From positions 1 through 46,498 of the forward strand of contig NZ_JAHLPV010000020.1 in the NCBI RefSeq assembly GCF_018918095.1: a DNA stretch of 46,498 nucleotides, written 5' to 3'. Shown in pieces: positions 22,857-32,760 of the stretch; the first letter of the stretch is position 1; every line of letters starts with the position of its first letter. Both the position numbers and the translations under genes were made by a program. Under the pieces are notes generated by a model that was given only the letters and a program-made list of their open reading frames with translations, did not search any database and was not told where the DNA came from. The DNA comes from Acetivibrio sp. MSJd-27. Lineage in GTDB: Bacteria > Bacillota > Clostridia > UMGS1840 > HGM11507.

Positions 22857-24629
22857 TTATTGAATCAAAGAGAGGATTGAAAACAGTATCTGCGCTGCCT
22901 CGGCACGGGTTGCATACCGACTTGGCGCAAAAGAGCCGTCCTCCATCCCGTTTATTATCTTTGCCTGCTGCAATTTTGTGACAGCTGTCTTTGCATAGTC
23001 TGCAATCTGCCCGTCATCCGTAAATTTCTGCGGTGAAGTCAACACAGGTAATTCTTTTCCCGTTATCTCAGCTGTCTTTAACAGAAGTACGGCCATATCC
23101 TGCCTGGTAATTTCCTGTCCCGCACCGAAGCTGCCGTCCGCATAGCCTTTTACCAAGCCCAGCTCGCTTGCTTTCTCCACATAGCCGGAAAACCAATCGC
23201 TTTTTTGTACATCCGAAAATCTTGTCTCCTTTGGTTCCGCCTCCTCCCCTATGGAACGAAGCAGAATCGTTACGAACTCTTCCCGGGTGATTTGCTCCTC
23301 CGGCATAAACTTTCCTTCCTCTTTTCCTTTCATCAACCCCTGCTTTGCCAAGCTGTCAATCACTTTTGCCGCCCAGTGATCCTCCGTAACATCGTCAAAA
23401 TGGATTTCCGGTGCACCGGTTGGGAGAGCGGTAGGAGTTGACGTCGGTGTGGGAGCAGGCGTAACACTGCTCACGGGCAGTGACGGAAATCCGCCGCCAC
23501 CGCCGCTTCCGGAAGGACGATTGGTTGGCTTCGTGACAGGATGCAGTGGAACCAGCTTTTGGAAGCGTTCTGTGATCTCCTGTATCGTTTGAAATCCTTC
23601 TCTTTCCTGAAACAGAATGTGATAAATCGCATCATAATCCGTCCCCGGATTTTTCAGATCGATTCCAAGATAATCCTTTTGCTCCGTGATCAGACGTTTG
23701 ACATCTCCCCATTTATTCGCATGGTTCATTTGATAAAGTACAACAACCTCATCAATACACACCTGAATGGTCTCCGCTGATTTGATTTCCGTCAGCTTCG
23801 CTATCCGGTTGTATACATGACTTTTATTCTCCTTGCTGACACCGTCCAGACGGAGGCCCAGCTGCTTTGCATAGGATGTGATCAGTTGCTCCAGCTTTTC
23901 CTCATCCTCCTGGATTTCTATGCTTTGAAAAAGTACCGCATCTGTAAAATTTTTGCGGAACCGGCTGAGGGAATCATTGATTGCTTCCTCAGTTTCCTCA
24001 TACGTTCCTCTTTCTTTGAGCAGAATAAAAAATCCCGGCTGACTCTTTACTTTCTCAAACATTTCCGAAAGTTGCATATCACCGGAGAAAAGAGAAAGCT
24101 CCCGGTAATAGGTTTCCATCGCAGTCTCAAAATCGGCTGCGGAGCCGCTGTTCAAAGAGGCATTGAGCGCTTTTACCGCTTTTATCTTTTCCTGTATCGG
24201 GATATATTCGATATTCTGTTCGATGGTTCCCTCGATACTTCCGCCGGTTTCGGCGCGAAAAGGAGAACCGCCGATAAACGCAATGTAATCTCCGCTGGTG
24301 CAGCTCTCATCCATCACAAAGCGGAATACAAAGTTGCCTTCCGGATCGCTTGCCGTTTCATCCAGATAACAGACAAGAGAAAGAACAGCTGTGTAAAGGG
24401 CAGCTTCATCCTGAAGCCGGAGCGCTTCCCTGAGATCCTCGGCTGTTTTGCCTTTTCTCAGCACGAGAAGTGTGACCGGAACGCCCTCTGCCGCTTCCCC
24501 GATATTGCCTTTTATCACGATTTTTCTGTCCGTACTGACAGGCGGTTCCACTGTGGCAGCCAAAGCACTGTTGGAGACACAAAAAAGAACCAGACTCAGC
24601 AGCGCGGCAATAATGCGGTTTCTTCCCAT
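22857..24629 (-). CDS. S-layer homology (SLH) surface protein
   Basis: 590 residues. A signal peptide at the start ends SNSALAA. Residues 35-140 form a beta-sandwich with VVIKGN-like strands. Residues about 145-370 are predominantly helical (KIKAVKALNASLNSGSAADFE and later heptad-like stretches). A Gly-rich and Pro/Thr-rich linker (SGSGGGGGFPSLP, TPAPTPTSTPTALPT) leads to three SLH units at the C-terminus: FDDVTEDHWAAKVIDSLAKQ, FSDVQKSDWFSGYVEKASEL with GLVKGYADGSFG, and FTDDGQIADYAKTAVTKLQQ with INGMEDGSFAPSRYATRAEA. Three SLH units normally bind pyruvylated secondary wall polymers, so this is probably the anchor or scaffold of the operon. The ATG at 24629 follows GGAG by 8 bases, and the gap to the upstream gene is 16 bp. 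Confidence 0.9.
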   Translation of the reverse strand: MGRNRIIAALLSLVLFCVSNSALAATVEPPVSTDRKIVIKGNIGEAAEGVPVTLLVLRKGKTAEDLREALRLQDEAALYTAVLSLVCYLDETASDPEGNFVFRFVMDESCTSGDYIAFIGGSPFRAETGGSIEGTIEQNIEYIPIQEKIKAVKALNASLNSGSAADFETAMETYYRELSLFSGDMQLSEMFEKVKSQPGFFILLKERGTYEETEEAINDSLSRFRKNFTDAVLFQSIEIQEDEEKLEQLITSYAKQLGLRLDGVSKENKSHVYNRIAKLTEIKSAETIQVCIDEVVVLYQMNHANKWGDVKRLITEQKDYLGIDLKNPGTDYDAIYHILFQEREGFQTIQEITERFQKLVPLHPVTKPTNRPSGSGGGGGFPSLPVSSVTPAPTPTSTPTALPTGAPEIHFDDVTEDHWAAKVIDSLAKQGLMKGKEEGKFMPEEQITREEFVTILLRSIGEEAEPKETRFSDVQKSDWFSGYVEKASELGLVKGYADGSFGAGQEITRQDMAVLLLKTAEITGKELPVLTSPQKFTDDGQIADYAKTAVTKLQQAKIINGMEDGSFAPSRYATRAEAAQILFSILSLIQ

Positions 24630-24645
24630 TGTTTTCACTCCATTT

Positions 24646-25821
24646 CTACTTTGCTGTCAGCTGTAAAAATCCATTGTAAGGCAATAATTGATCAAAGGCA
24701 TCCCAGGTAAATACCTTCACAAAGCGTTCCGCTGTTCCCTCTCCTTTTTCCAGATTAAAGCCGGGAGTGAACACTTGGCTTATGCCGGCCGGTAAAACAG
24801 TGTTCTGCAGTTTTACATCCAAAAGACGGCTGAAGCCTTCCGCATCCTTCTCATAGGTTGCAACCGCAATGCACAGCGGTTTCTCCGCACCGGAGCGGTT
24901 GATAAAATCCAGTCCCAGCCTTGTTCTTCCGTTCGCATCGCGTATGCTTTCCACCAGTGTAAGTTCTTCGTCCGTCCCTGTATAAGGAAGTGGCGCGCAG
25001 AAGCAATCCGGTGTCGGGTAAGCTTCCACTTCCGTGTCTTGATAACTATATATCTGCAGATTATCAAAATAATAAATACTTGGACTGGTCACACTTGTCG
25101 CAGGGAAGTCTTTTTCTCCCTCGCTCTCTTGAATCCCATCCATAATCAGCGTCATATAATAGCCACCCTTCGACCAGTCAACATTCTGATTCAACTGGCC
25201 ATCAGCGATTACCAATTCGCCGTTGAAGTAGTAATCATATGTTTTATTCGCCATATTGAAAATAACTTTTATAGTGAAAAACTCGCCCGGTGTCCAATAT
25301 CTTTGATAGTCAAGATGCCCATTCCAGGATGAACCGTTAACCGGCTGAACTTTATTTTCCTTCACGACCCCTCTCAGAACGCTGGTCGATTTTGAGCCGT
25401 CACTGTTTTTCATACTGAACGACCACTGATCGCCAGATTTCGGAATCATCATGCGCCAAGAGATGGACCAGAAGCCAGCTGTTTTGCTCAATAGCTGATT
25501 GCCCGGAAAAATATAGATTATATTTCTTTTGCCGCTTGTATGGGCGGCGACGTTCATTGTGGACTTCAATGCCATATTCTCGGTGGAGGGAACCTTATCA
25601 ATAGTGACAGTTCCCAGATTATCATCGGTTCCCCCGTTAGTGACATATGATAAAACATTAGTAGTCCCAAATTTCAGAATCTCAGCTTTCTGTCCTGCCG
25701 TATAGCCTGTATCAAAATTCTCATCGATAATTTTCTCTCTTGCACCCGCCACGCAAAAGAGAGAAAGAAGGAATAGCTGCGCTGTCACCAGCATGGAAAT
25801 CACATTTTTTGCTCTTTTCAT
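24646..25821 (-). CDS. secreted lectin-like (jelly-roll) protein
   Basis: 391 residues. I chose the ATG at 25821, 9 bases after AGGAG; other in-frame ATGs lie upstream. A signal peptide (about 1-28) is followed by a concanavalin-A-like beta-sandwich (IIDENFDTGYTAGQKAEILKF to SIYYFDNLQIYS, about 30-260). This closely resembles the N-terminal module of the lyase encoded next upstream, which has LLDENFNSYETGEQTVAY and WYFDDVRFYS. A second small beta domain (about 280-391) resembles fibronectin-like modules. It may be a carbohydrate-binding partner, or a duplicated binding module of the lyase. It has no catalytic motif I can identify. Confidence 0.75.
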   Translation of the reverse strand: MKRAKNVISMLVTAQLFLLSLFCVAGAREKIIDENFDTGYTAGQKAEILKFGTTNVLSYVTNGGTDDNLGTVTIDKVPSTENMALKSTMNVAAHTSGKRNIIYIFPGNQLLSKTAGFWSISWRMMIPKSGDQWSFSMKNSDGSKSTSVLRGVVKENKVQPVNGSSWNGHLDYQRYWTPGEFFTIKVIFNMANKTYDYYFNGELVIADGQLNQNVDWSKGGYYMTLIMDGIQESEGEKDFPATSVTSPSIYYFDNLQIYSYQDTEVEAYPTPDCFCAPLPYTGTDEELTLVESIRDANGRTRLGLDFINRSGAEKPLCIAVATYEKDAEGFSRLLDVKLQNTVLPAGISQVFTPGFNLEKGEGTAERFVKVFTWDAFDQLLPYNGFLQLTAK

Positions 25822-26060
25822 TTTCATACGCTCCTTTTTCATTCTTTCGGAATCCATTACAAATAACGAACGGAACGGATCCTCCGCAAAGTCAGGCGGC
25901 AGTTGGATGTTTGTATGCCGCCAAACTCAAAACAGTATTTGGTTATTGTTTTTTCTGTTTTTTATTATAATTTATTCTTTTTCCTGTTGAAAGATGGAAA
26001 CTCTTCCCCATCGGTTGCTCATAAATTGATGTCCGGCCGCTTTCAAAAGCGAGGGCGCAA

Positions 26061-29000
26061 TTATCTCGGCCACACGCTGGAATCAAAGGTTGATTCATAG
26101 ATAGGACTTGTATAGATATAAACGGTCTGAGTCGTCTCATGCCAACCAATTCTTGCGCTGAAGCCATCGCAAACCGGACGGACAGGAACATAAAGCACTC
26201 CGCTGATTCGCTGCGCCGTCTCCGCCATTTGCACCTCTGTACCGTTAACCAGTACAGAGCTGCTTCCCTCTGAGATTTCGATTGCCGTATCCCCTTTTGT
26301 CAATAGAACTTTATTTCCGTTATCAGCCGCCTGTGCGCCGAGACTCTCCCCGAATAACAATGCAGGAGCGAGCACCGTTCCATTTATCATAACAGGAGGG
26401 CTTTCAAGACAGAGCGGTGTTCCCTCAACCCGGATACTCAGCTCTGTTGGCTTAATAACAGGTGTTCCGTTAAGATACAGATTGTAATCTCCGTTCTCAA
26501 AAGCAATGTGGAGTTTTTCTCCGGAAGCCGCCCACTTCAGCGGCATGGTTTTCACATCGTACTCCGGGCTGTTTTCCGGTTGCATGACAAATCCTTTTTC
26601 GTCAGCAATACTGCTGACCGAAACGGGAAGACTTAATCTCAGTTCGTTTGAATCCCCTTGCGCACGGTATCCCAGAGTCATATCCAAAGTATTGTCCTCC
26701 ACCGCAGATAAGTGCAGTCTGCCTTCCTCATATAAAACAGAGGATAGTTTCTCTGTCTTCGCCAGAACTATACCGTCTTTTATAAGACTGGTCCCATTTT
26801 GCAAAAGAAAGGTATTGTTGCCGAAGGCGCATAGCGTTCCGTCAAAGGTTACATTGTCGTAAGTTACCGCGCCCTCCTGCTTCAGTCGGACATAAACTGT
26901 CTGATCCCCGCCGATAGTAATCTTCATGCATTCTCCATTTTTCTCCGTCCGGATCTCTTTTTGTCCTTCCTCCGTTTTGTGGATGTCAAGAATGGATACC
27001 ATAACGGTTTCTTCCACTTTTTCAGTGTTGAAGTTAATAAAATACTGGTTCGGTTTTCCCGTAAGCTTTGAGCCCGGCAGGACCTCCTCCCGTGTTTCCG
27101 CTGTGATATATTTATCAAAACTTTCGATAGTGACATTTTCAGGATAAGCCATGGTTGCTACCAGCTCCGCTTTCCCCTGTCGGATCACCACCTGATTTTT
27201 TGACGCGTCAGTCTCAATAGGACTCATCGCGTGCAGATTATATGCAAAACTGGTCTGTTCCCCTTCCTTTGCCTTGAGCTCGTCAACCATAACAATAGCC
27301 GGAGCATTTTTCAAAAACACTGCACTCCTCACGGTTTTGCCAAGATTTCCTGCATACGCCCGGGTTGCATCCCCCGTCACACCGTCGAACACATTTCCGG
27401 TTACAAAACTTCCCATTTTCCCCTTTGCCAGTATATTTTCCTCCCCATTTAAAGGATTCAAATACTGTCCTAGAAGTCCGTTGTATGTGATTGCATTATG
27501 GGCGTGGGTTCTCTTGGTGTACCCCTTGTCATGAGCGCTGTAATAGTAATCATACCAACCGCTGTCGATTGCCAGCGGTTCCCCGTATGCATTGATGATA
27601 AAGCTGTTCTGATCCGCATGGGAATGGTTGTAGCTCCCGTACGGACTGGATTTGAACAGGAAAGATACCCTTTGCGGATCCACCAGATCGGTGTGCATCC
27701 CTGCCCAGCCTATGTCACGGAAAATACGGCCTGTTGGATAATCCAAAGGCGGAATTGCCGGCACCTCATCCTCAAAGTGGGCATAGTAGCTGATTTCCCC
27801 GTCGTAAGGTTTTACCCCTCGGGTCTGCGCGCCCCACTTCGCCACGGGATTTTTAAAAATGTGCGCCGCGGACAGATAATAGGTCACACAGGTGCTGTCC
27901 CTCCAGGAAACGATGTTGCCTTCATCGCCGAATGCTCCCGTGGGCGCACCGTTTGGAGTCATATACAGAGGAAACAGATATTCGTTGCGCGCGGCTGCTC
28001 TCTCGTATGTCTGAAATCCGGTTGCACTGTACAGCGCGTCCAGTGCCACGGCGCTAAAAGGACTGCTGGCGTAACTCCAGTATGCCGTGCCGTTGGCGAA
28101 ACCGCCGTCTTCTCCGCCCCATACCGGATAAATATTGATATATGCGGGATAAATGTTGCGGAACCACTCCTCTGCCTCGGGAATCTCATCCATCATAGCA
28201 AGCGAAATGATTCCCATAAAACCCGCTGCAGACCATCCGTGGGAATCAAAGGGGAGAATGTAAAGCGGAAATCCTCTCAAAAGCAGATTGTACATGATTT
28301 CAGTGCGCTCCTTCACCATTGCACGAACCGCTTCCTTCTGCTTGCTGTTCAGCAAATCATACACCCAGTCATAGGCAATGGCAGTCTTATAAGCAATTGC
28401 GCGGTGGACCTGATCCTGTACATGATAGTTGGTGTCACCGTAAACATCCCAGGCTGCAATACTCTCCATGAATTTTACAGCCTTTTCCCCGTATTGTTTA
28501 TCTCCGGTTACCAGATAAACAAAGGCCGCTTCAAACATTTCATTGACCTTGCCGTCACTGTAAGTACGCAGATTCCCCTGAGCGGTGACATATCCCGCTT
28601 CTCCGGGTTTGGACCCCTCCGGCGGGCTGAATACTGGTTCATCAGGAATCGGATTGTTCAGATTATCGTCCACTCTCTTCTTGATCGCCTGATAGAAATC
28701 CTTGGAGGGTCCGTCTGCAAGAGCACGGAATTCTGCAAGCTCATCGTTGTTTGTCCAGATTCTCGGATGATCCTTGCGCACTCTGCGGATCAATTCATCG
28801 GTTTCCGGCACAACAAAGGGCGTAGCGTCCTTTGAGATCCGGAAACGGCGGATCTTCGACCAATCCGACTGCCCGTTGATGCTTCTTCCGCGCACCCTCC
28901 AATACCAAATGCCGGTTCCCAGTGTTTCCGACATACTGTAATAGTTGTAAGGAATATCTTTAATTTCTTTTTCGATGACCGCCATATCCTTGTCCCTGGA

Positions 29001-29858
29001 CAGCTGCAAATCATAACTTTCTCCCAACGTGATGGCTGTCCAGCGGAAAAAAGGAGGATCCTGAAGAGTTGTCACCTTGTCCCGGGGAGAGAACCACAGG
29101 TTGAGTCCCCCGTTGTCCTCCTCAATTACCGGCGGTTCCAGCATACTGTCTGGCGTGCCGCTGTAAAACCGGACATCGTCAAAATACCAGACCGAGTTAA
29201 TATTGGTGCCGCTGCGCTGGATGACAACATCGCTGAATCCATCCTTCCATGCATCTTCTCCTAAAGGCATGTCTAAATTACTTGCCACCGGTCTGTCATT
29301 AAAATAGAAATCATATTTGCTGGTTTGCAGGTTCATCACAAACCGCAGTTTTAACCAGGTGTTGGTGTCATAGGGCTGGGCGAACTCCCGTGCTTCGGAA
29401 TCTCCTTGAACAGGAATCACAAAGCCCTCCTTCGTGATGGTAGCCAGCGCCGGCCATTTGCTGGTTACAGGCTGCCGCGGTCCTATTTTGAAATTTCCGT
29501 TCATGCTGGTGGCATAGATGGATATCTCAAAGGTGAGTATCTTAAAATTCGGGATCTGTTGCAGATACAGATTTGCAACCGAGCTGGTGCCCGCTCCAAC
29601 ATTGTTGATTGTAGCCTTTAAACTTTTGTTGGACGAGGAGGGGAAATCAGCTATCTCAAAGGTGGAGCCTATACCATTCACAGCTGTCCGGAATTCGGTG
29701 TAAGCAACTGTCTGTTCCCCTGTTTCATAAGAATTAAAATTTTCATCCAGCAAAATATATTTCCCATATACCTGGCTTATCAATCCGCCTGCAGGATATA
29801 TATTAAGCAGCATCATAGCGGCCAGAACATAAAAAAGGATTCTCTTGTACGGCTTCAT
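26061..29858 (-). CDS. heparinase II/III-family polysaccharide lyase
   Basis: A 1265-residue exported enzyme. Order: signal peptide (1-32), jelly-roll carbohydrate-binding-like domain (about 35-235), fibronectin-like domain (about 255-345), DUF4962-type alpha/alpha toroid (about 350-640) and heparinase II/III beta domain (about 705-900) with YNHSHADQNSF (743-753) and KRTHAHNAITYNG, the His/Tyr-rich catalytic region. After that come beta-rich stretches and a C-terminal copper-amine-oxidase-N-like domain (about 1150-1250, ending GVLYVPVRPVCDGFSARIGW). Relatives cleave uronate-containing polysaccharides such as alginate, heparin or bacterial exopolysaccharide by beta-elimination; the substrate here is not readable. 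The copper-oxidase-like module is often found in clostridial surface proteins. The ATG at 29858 follows AAAGGAG. It is central in the AraC-linked operon. Confidence 0.85.
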   Translation of the reverse strand: MKPYKRILFYVLAAMMLLNIYPAGGLISQVYGKYILLDENFNSYETGEQTVAYTEFRTAVNGIGSTFEIADFPSSSNKSLKATINNVGAGTSSVANLYLQQIPNFKILTFEISIYATSMNGNFKIGPRQPVTSKWPALATITKEGFVIPVQGDSEAREFAQPYDTNTWLKLRFVMNLQTSKYDFYFNDRPVASNLDMPLGEDAWKDGFSDVVIQRSGTNINSVWYFDDVRFYSGTPDSMLEPPVIEEDNGGLNLWFSPRDKVTTLQDPPFFRWTAITLGESYDLQLSRDKDMAVIEKEIKDIPYNYYSMSETLGTGIWYWRVRGRSINGQSDWSKIRRFRISKDATPFVVPETDELIRRVRKDHPRIWTNNDELAEFRALADGPSKDFYQAIKKRVDDNLNNPIPDEPVFSPPEGSKPGEAGYVTAQGNLRTYSDGKVNEMFEAAFVYLVTGDKQYGEKAVKFMESIAAWDVYGDTNYHVQDQVHRAIAYKTAIAYDWVYDLLNSKQKEAVRAMVKERTEIMYNLLLRGFPLYILPFDSHGWSAAGFMGIISLAMMDEIPEAEEWFRNIYPAYINIYPVWGGEDGGFANGTAYWSYASSPFSAVALDALYSATGFQTYERAAARNEYLFPLYMTPNGAPTGAFGDEGNIVSWRDSTCVTYYLSAAHIFKNPVAKWGAQTRGVKPYDGEISYYAHFEDEVPAIPPLDYPTGRIFRDIGWAGMHTDLVDPQRVSFLFKSSPYGSYNHSHADQNSFIINAYGEPLAIDSGWYDYYYSAHDKGYTKRTHAHNAITYNGLLGQYLNPLNGEENILAKGKMGSFVTGNVFDGVTGDATRAYAGNLGKTVRSAVFLKNAPAIVMVDELKAKEGEQTSFAYNLHAMSPIETDASKNQVVIRQGKAELVATMAYPENVTIESFDKYITAETREEVLPGSKLTGKPNQYFINFNTEKVEETVMVSILDIHKTEEGQKEIRTEKNGECMKITIGGDQTVYVRLKQEGAVTYDNVTFDGTLCAFGNNTFLLQNGTSLIKDGIVLAKTEKLSSVLYEEGRLHLSAVEDNTLDMTLGYRAQGDSNELRLSLPVSVSSIADEKGFVMQPENSPEYDVKTMPLKWAASGEKLHIAFENGDYNLYLNGTPVIKPTELSIRVEGTPLCLESPPVMINGTVLAPALLFGESLGAQAADNGNKVLLTKGDTAIEISEGSSSVLVNGTEVQMAETAQRISGVLYVPVRPVCDGFSARIGWHETTQTVYIYTSPIYESTFDSSVWPR

Positions 29859-29873
29859 ATACATTCTCCTTTC

Positions 29874-32558
29874 CTATTCATATAAAATGATATTTTGCAG
29901 AATCGAATAACTCCCCTGGATAAATACTCTGTCCCCTGGCTTCAAATCATTGATGGTGATTCTGCTCACCCTTCCGCTAGACTGATTGACTCTATAGAAA
30001 TATGGGGTGTTTTCAAGGCCATACGTTCTGTCCCATTGGGGATCGTTTAAGTCGTGGGCGTTTACCACAAGAGAAGCATTTGATTTATAGATCACTTCCC
30101 CGTATGCCGCATGGATTCCTCCTTGTATATAGTGGAGACCTGCATTGGCGCCGCTGACGGTTTCCCATAAATCCTTTCCGGAATCTCTGTTAAATACAAC
30201 TCGCAGCTCGTCAGTCAGTCCAAAAGAATTGACGCTGACCTGAATCACGTCTCCAGGCTTCAGATCCTTAAAGAAAACGCCGTTCCCCCAAACCTCGTCC
30301 AGATCTGCCAGCTCCCCGCTATATGCCGTCAGCTCGATTTTTTCCCCATTCTGATATCCATACAGCTTATAGGTTAGTTCTTCATTTACAAAACACTGCG
30401 CCACTTTTTCCACGATCGTCACCGGATCAGAGTAAATAATGTTGGAAGCTGCTGAATCGGAGGAAGATTTCATCAGCATAACCCTGCTGATATTGTCTCT
30501 GGTCAGACTGAAAAACTCTAGATTCTTATACTGTCTGTTGTTACTCAAATAGCCAATGTTATGGACGGAGTATTTTCTCTCATCACTGCTGTACGCTTCT
30601 GGAACTTTAAAAATAATGGTGCCTGCATTCACCCTGTATTTAGCACCAAAAATCCTGGCGTTCCCCGCCCTGTAATATAATCCGGCCTCCGGTGTTCTGT
30701 AATCCAAGGTAAATTCTTTTTCGTCGTCCTCGTTTTTTCTTCTTGTCTCATTGGATTTGTCTTCATAGGTATTCAGCTTTGTCAGCTGATTTTTCTGGTT
30801 GACTTCAAAGGTTATCAATTGCTGTACGGTTTTCTTATCCCCATCCATCAAACCGTTCTTCAAAAGAATGGGATCCTGCACCGCTTCCACCGACGGTCTC
30901 TGTGCCCCGCCGTTTAATGATATTTTCTCCGGTGCCTCGAAAATTTTCATTCCCTCCTGGGTCAATATTTTGAAGGAAATACTCTCGTCCAATCCTTCTC
31001 CGATACGGATTCCCATTAAAAAGCCATATTGCGGTCTATCTGACAATTTCTCATCTCGGCCTACAACTCTGCCTTGATAATCCAGGAAAAAAGGGCCTTT
31101 GTCGCCTACCTGGGGTACATAGGACAGCCCGCCGGTTACTTGATAGCGGGCTTCCCCCACCGTTATCCAGGTGAAACGTTCCTCCTCGACCTGATCAATA
31201 CTGCCTTCCAGAATTTCATTGCTGACATAGATAGTATATAAGGTTTTCTCTTTATTTTCCGCAACCGTCAAAACATCATTTTCCCGCAAGTCCTCCAATG
31301 ATATGGATACGCCGTCTCTCTGCAATCTGTATTCCACTTCCCATCCTTCCGGCTCCAAATCTAAGGCGTAATCACATTTTTTCAAATGAATCACGCTTTT
31401 GACACTGCTGACCGAATCCACCACAAAATTGACAAAGGAATGAACTAGAACCACTTCATAAGTCCCGTCCGTATCATTGTCTATAAACGTGACGCCGCCG
31501 ATTTCCGGCATCAAATCCGCATCGGTATAATACGGATATAATGTTCCATTATAGATCACCTCGATCTCGCCGGAATATTTTATTTCATAAATCTTATCCC
31601 GAACAGCGGCGTCTTTGACGTACCGGAAAACATTCTGCTGCACGCTTTCAATATCCTGCGCGTTCACCGAAACCGTCCGGTTATATTTTTCATCGGCATA
31701 AACATAGACAAGCTCTGGATCCCCGTCATTGTCCCGATAAAAGTAAGTAACCCGGTAACCGAGATAACCGTCGCCTTCCGTCTCACCGCAGGCATAACGG
31801 CTTCCGTCAATGCTGACATAGCCCTCCGATACCGAAGTTTGCTGACTGTGCAGACCGGTGTACTGATTTTCTTCCACTATCCCGCGTCCGGTATAGACAT
31901 CAAATATCATGGAGAGAAAATTGCTACCCTTTTCCAGCGAAATACTGCCGCCGCCAAAAGAATTTTGGGAAACAATCTCCACCTGCAAGGCATTAAACAG
32001 CAATAAAACCATATCCTCCCCGGTAACCTTGCTGCCAGAGCGCAGGTTCACCCCTTTTAAAAGTCCGCTGTCCTTTGCCGCAACCAGATACCCTGTAGGA
32101 TATCCTCCATCCCGCTGTGCATAGATATCGTATCCGAGAAGCTTCATCAAAGCTGCTGTGGCTTCCTCAAATAAAATCGGCTCATCCGGACGAAATGTGC
32201 CATCCCCATAGCCGCTTAGAATATGTAAGCGATACAGTGTATTGACAGCGTAAAAATCATCCCTGCCGCTTTCCATATCCATAAATACTGTATTTTTATC
32301 CGTCTGCCCCGTATTTTCCATGCCGCAAATACGGATAGCATATTTGCAAAACTGGCCTCTTGTCACTGTTTTCGCAGTATCGAAAGGCTGATTCTGAGAA
32401 TCTGTGACGATTCCCAGCTGCTTTAGCAATCCGAATTCATGGATAAAAGCCATCTCCGTTCCCCCCGGCTCTTGTTCTGCCAAAACCGGGGTGAAAGAAA
32501 CTGCAACGCTCAAACAGAGCAAAAGGATGATCCCTAATGCCCGCTTCCCCTTATTCAT
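29874..32558 (-). CDS. large SLH surface protein, first gene of the lyase operon
   Basis: 894 residues. A signal peptide (1-27, ending PVLAEQ) is followed by two or three SLH units near the N-terminus: FGLLKQLGIVTDSQNQPFDTAKTVTRGQF and FYAVNTLYRLHILSGYGDGTFRPDEP. A weaker third lies near GYLVAAKDSGLLKGVNL. From about 220 to the end there are many beta-strand motifs of the type DNDGDPELVYVYAD, FIDNDTDGTYEVVLVHSF and NDVLTVAENKEKTLYTIYV. This alternation reads as a long repeat-rich beta structure extending outward. AGAGGAGG precedes the ATG at 32558, and the next gene follows after 15 bp. It is the first gene of the operon, divergent from AraC. Its ligand or partner is unknown. Confidence 0.82.
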   Translation of the reverse strand: MNKGKRALGIILLLCLSVAVSFTPVLAEQEPGGTEMAFIHEFGLLKQLGIVTDSQNQPFDTAKTVTRGQFCKYAIRICGMENTGQTDKNTVFMDMESGRDDFYAVNTLYRLHILSGYGDGTFRPDEPILFEEATAALMKLLGYDIYAQRDGGYPTGYLVAAKDSGLLKGVNLRSGSKVTGEDMVLLLFNALQVEIVSQNSFGGGSISLEKGSNFLSMIFDVYTGRGIVEENQYTGLHSQQTSVSEGYVSIDGSRYACGETEGDGYLGYRVTYFYRDNDGDPELVYVYADEKYNRTVSVNAQDIESVQQNVFRYVKDAAVRDKIYEIKYSGEIEVIYNGTLYPYYTDADLMPEIGGVTFIDNDTDGTYEVVLVHSFVNFVVDSVSSVKSVIHLKKCDYALDLEPEGWEVEYRLQRDGVSISLEDLRENDVLTVAENKEKTLYTIYVSNEILEGSIDQVEEERFTWITVGEARYQVTGGLSYVPQVGDKGPFFLDYQGRVVGRDEKLSDRPQYGFLMGIRIGEGLDESISFKILTQEGMKIFEAPEKISLNGGAQRPSVEAVQDPILLKNGLMDGDKKTVQQLITFEVNQKNQLTKLNTYEDKSNETRRKNEDDEKEFTLDYRTPEAGLYYRAGNARIFGAKYRVNAGTIIFKVPEAYSSDERKYSVHNIGYLSNNRQYKNLEFFSLTRDNISRVMLMKSSSDSAASNIIYSDPVTIVEKVAQCFVNEELTYKLYGYQNGEKIELTAYSGELADLDEVWGNGVFFKDLKPGDVIQVSVNSFGLTDELRVVFNRDSGKDLWETVSGANAGLHYIQGGIHAAYGEVIYKSNASLVVNAHDLNDPQWDRTYGLENTPYFYRVNQSSGRVSRITINDLKPGDRVFIQGSYSILQNIILYE

Positions 32559-32695
32559 GTTGATTCCTCCTCTAAAAGTGTAACTTTCGGCTGTTTTTCT
32601 GTCTGTTTTCATTATAATTCTGAAAAGAATATTAGTAAATAGAGAAACCGAATTCTTTTATGTGATTTCTCAACATTTTTCCATTTCTGATTCAT

Positions 32696-32724
32696 TTGAC
32701 ATTTTTCATAAAATTTGATAAATT
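32696..32724 (+). promoter_or_regulatory. promoter of the AraC-type gene
   Basis: TTGACA (32696-32701), a 17-bp spacer and TAAATT (32719-32724), in a 200-bp divergent region with the lyase operon. The minus-strand promoter is less clear; TATAAT at about 32613-32620 may be its -10. Confidence 0.7.
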
Positions 32725-32760
32725 AAAAGGAAAGATATCATATAAGGAGTCTAAAATTTC

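Noticed and set aside
27498-28835. 445-codon open frame on the plus strand, opposite the lyase gene
   Set aside because: It runs antisense inside the conserved heparinase domain, has no ribosome site or recognisable domain, and is explained by codon bias of the gene on the other strand.
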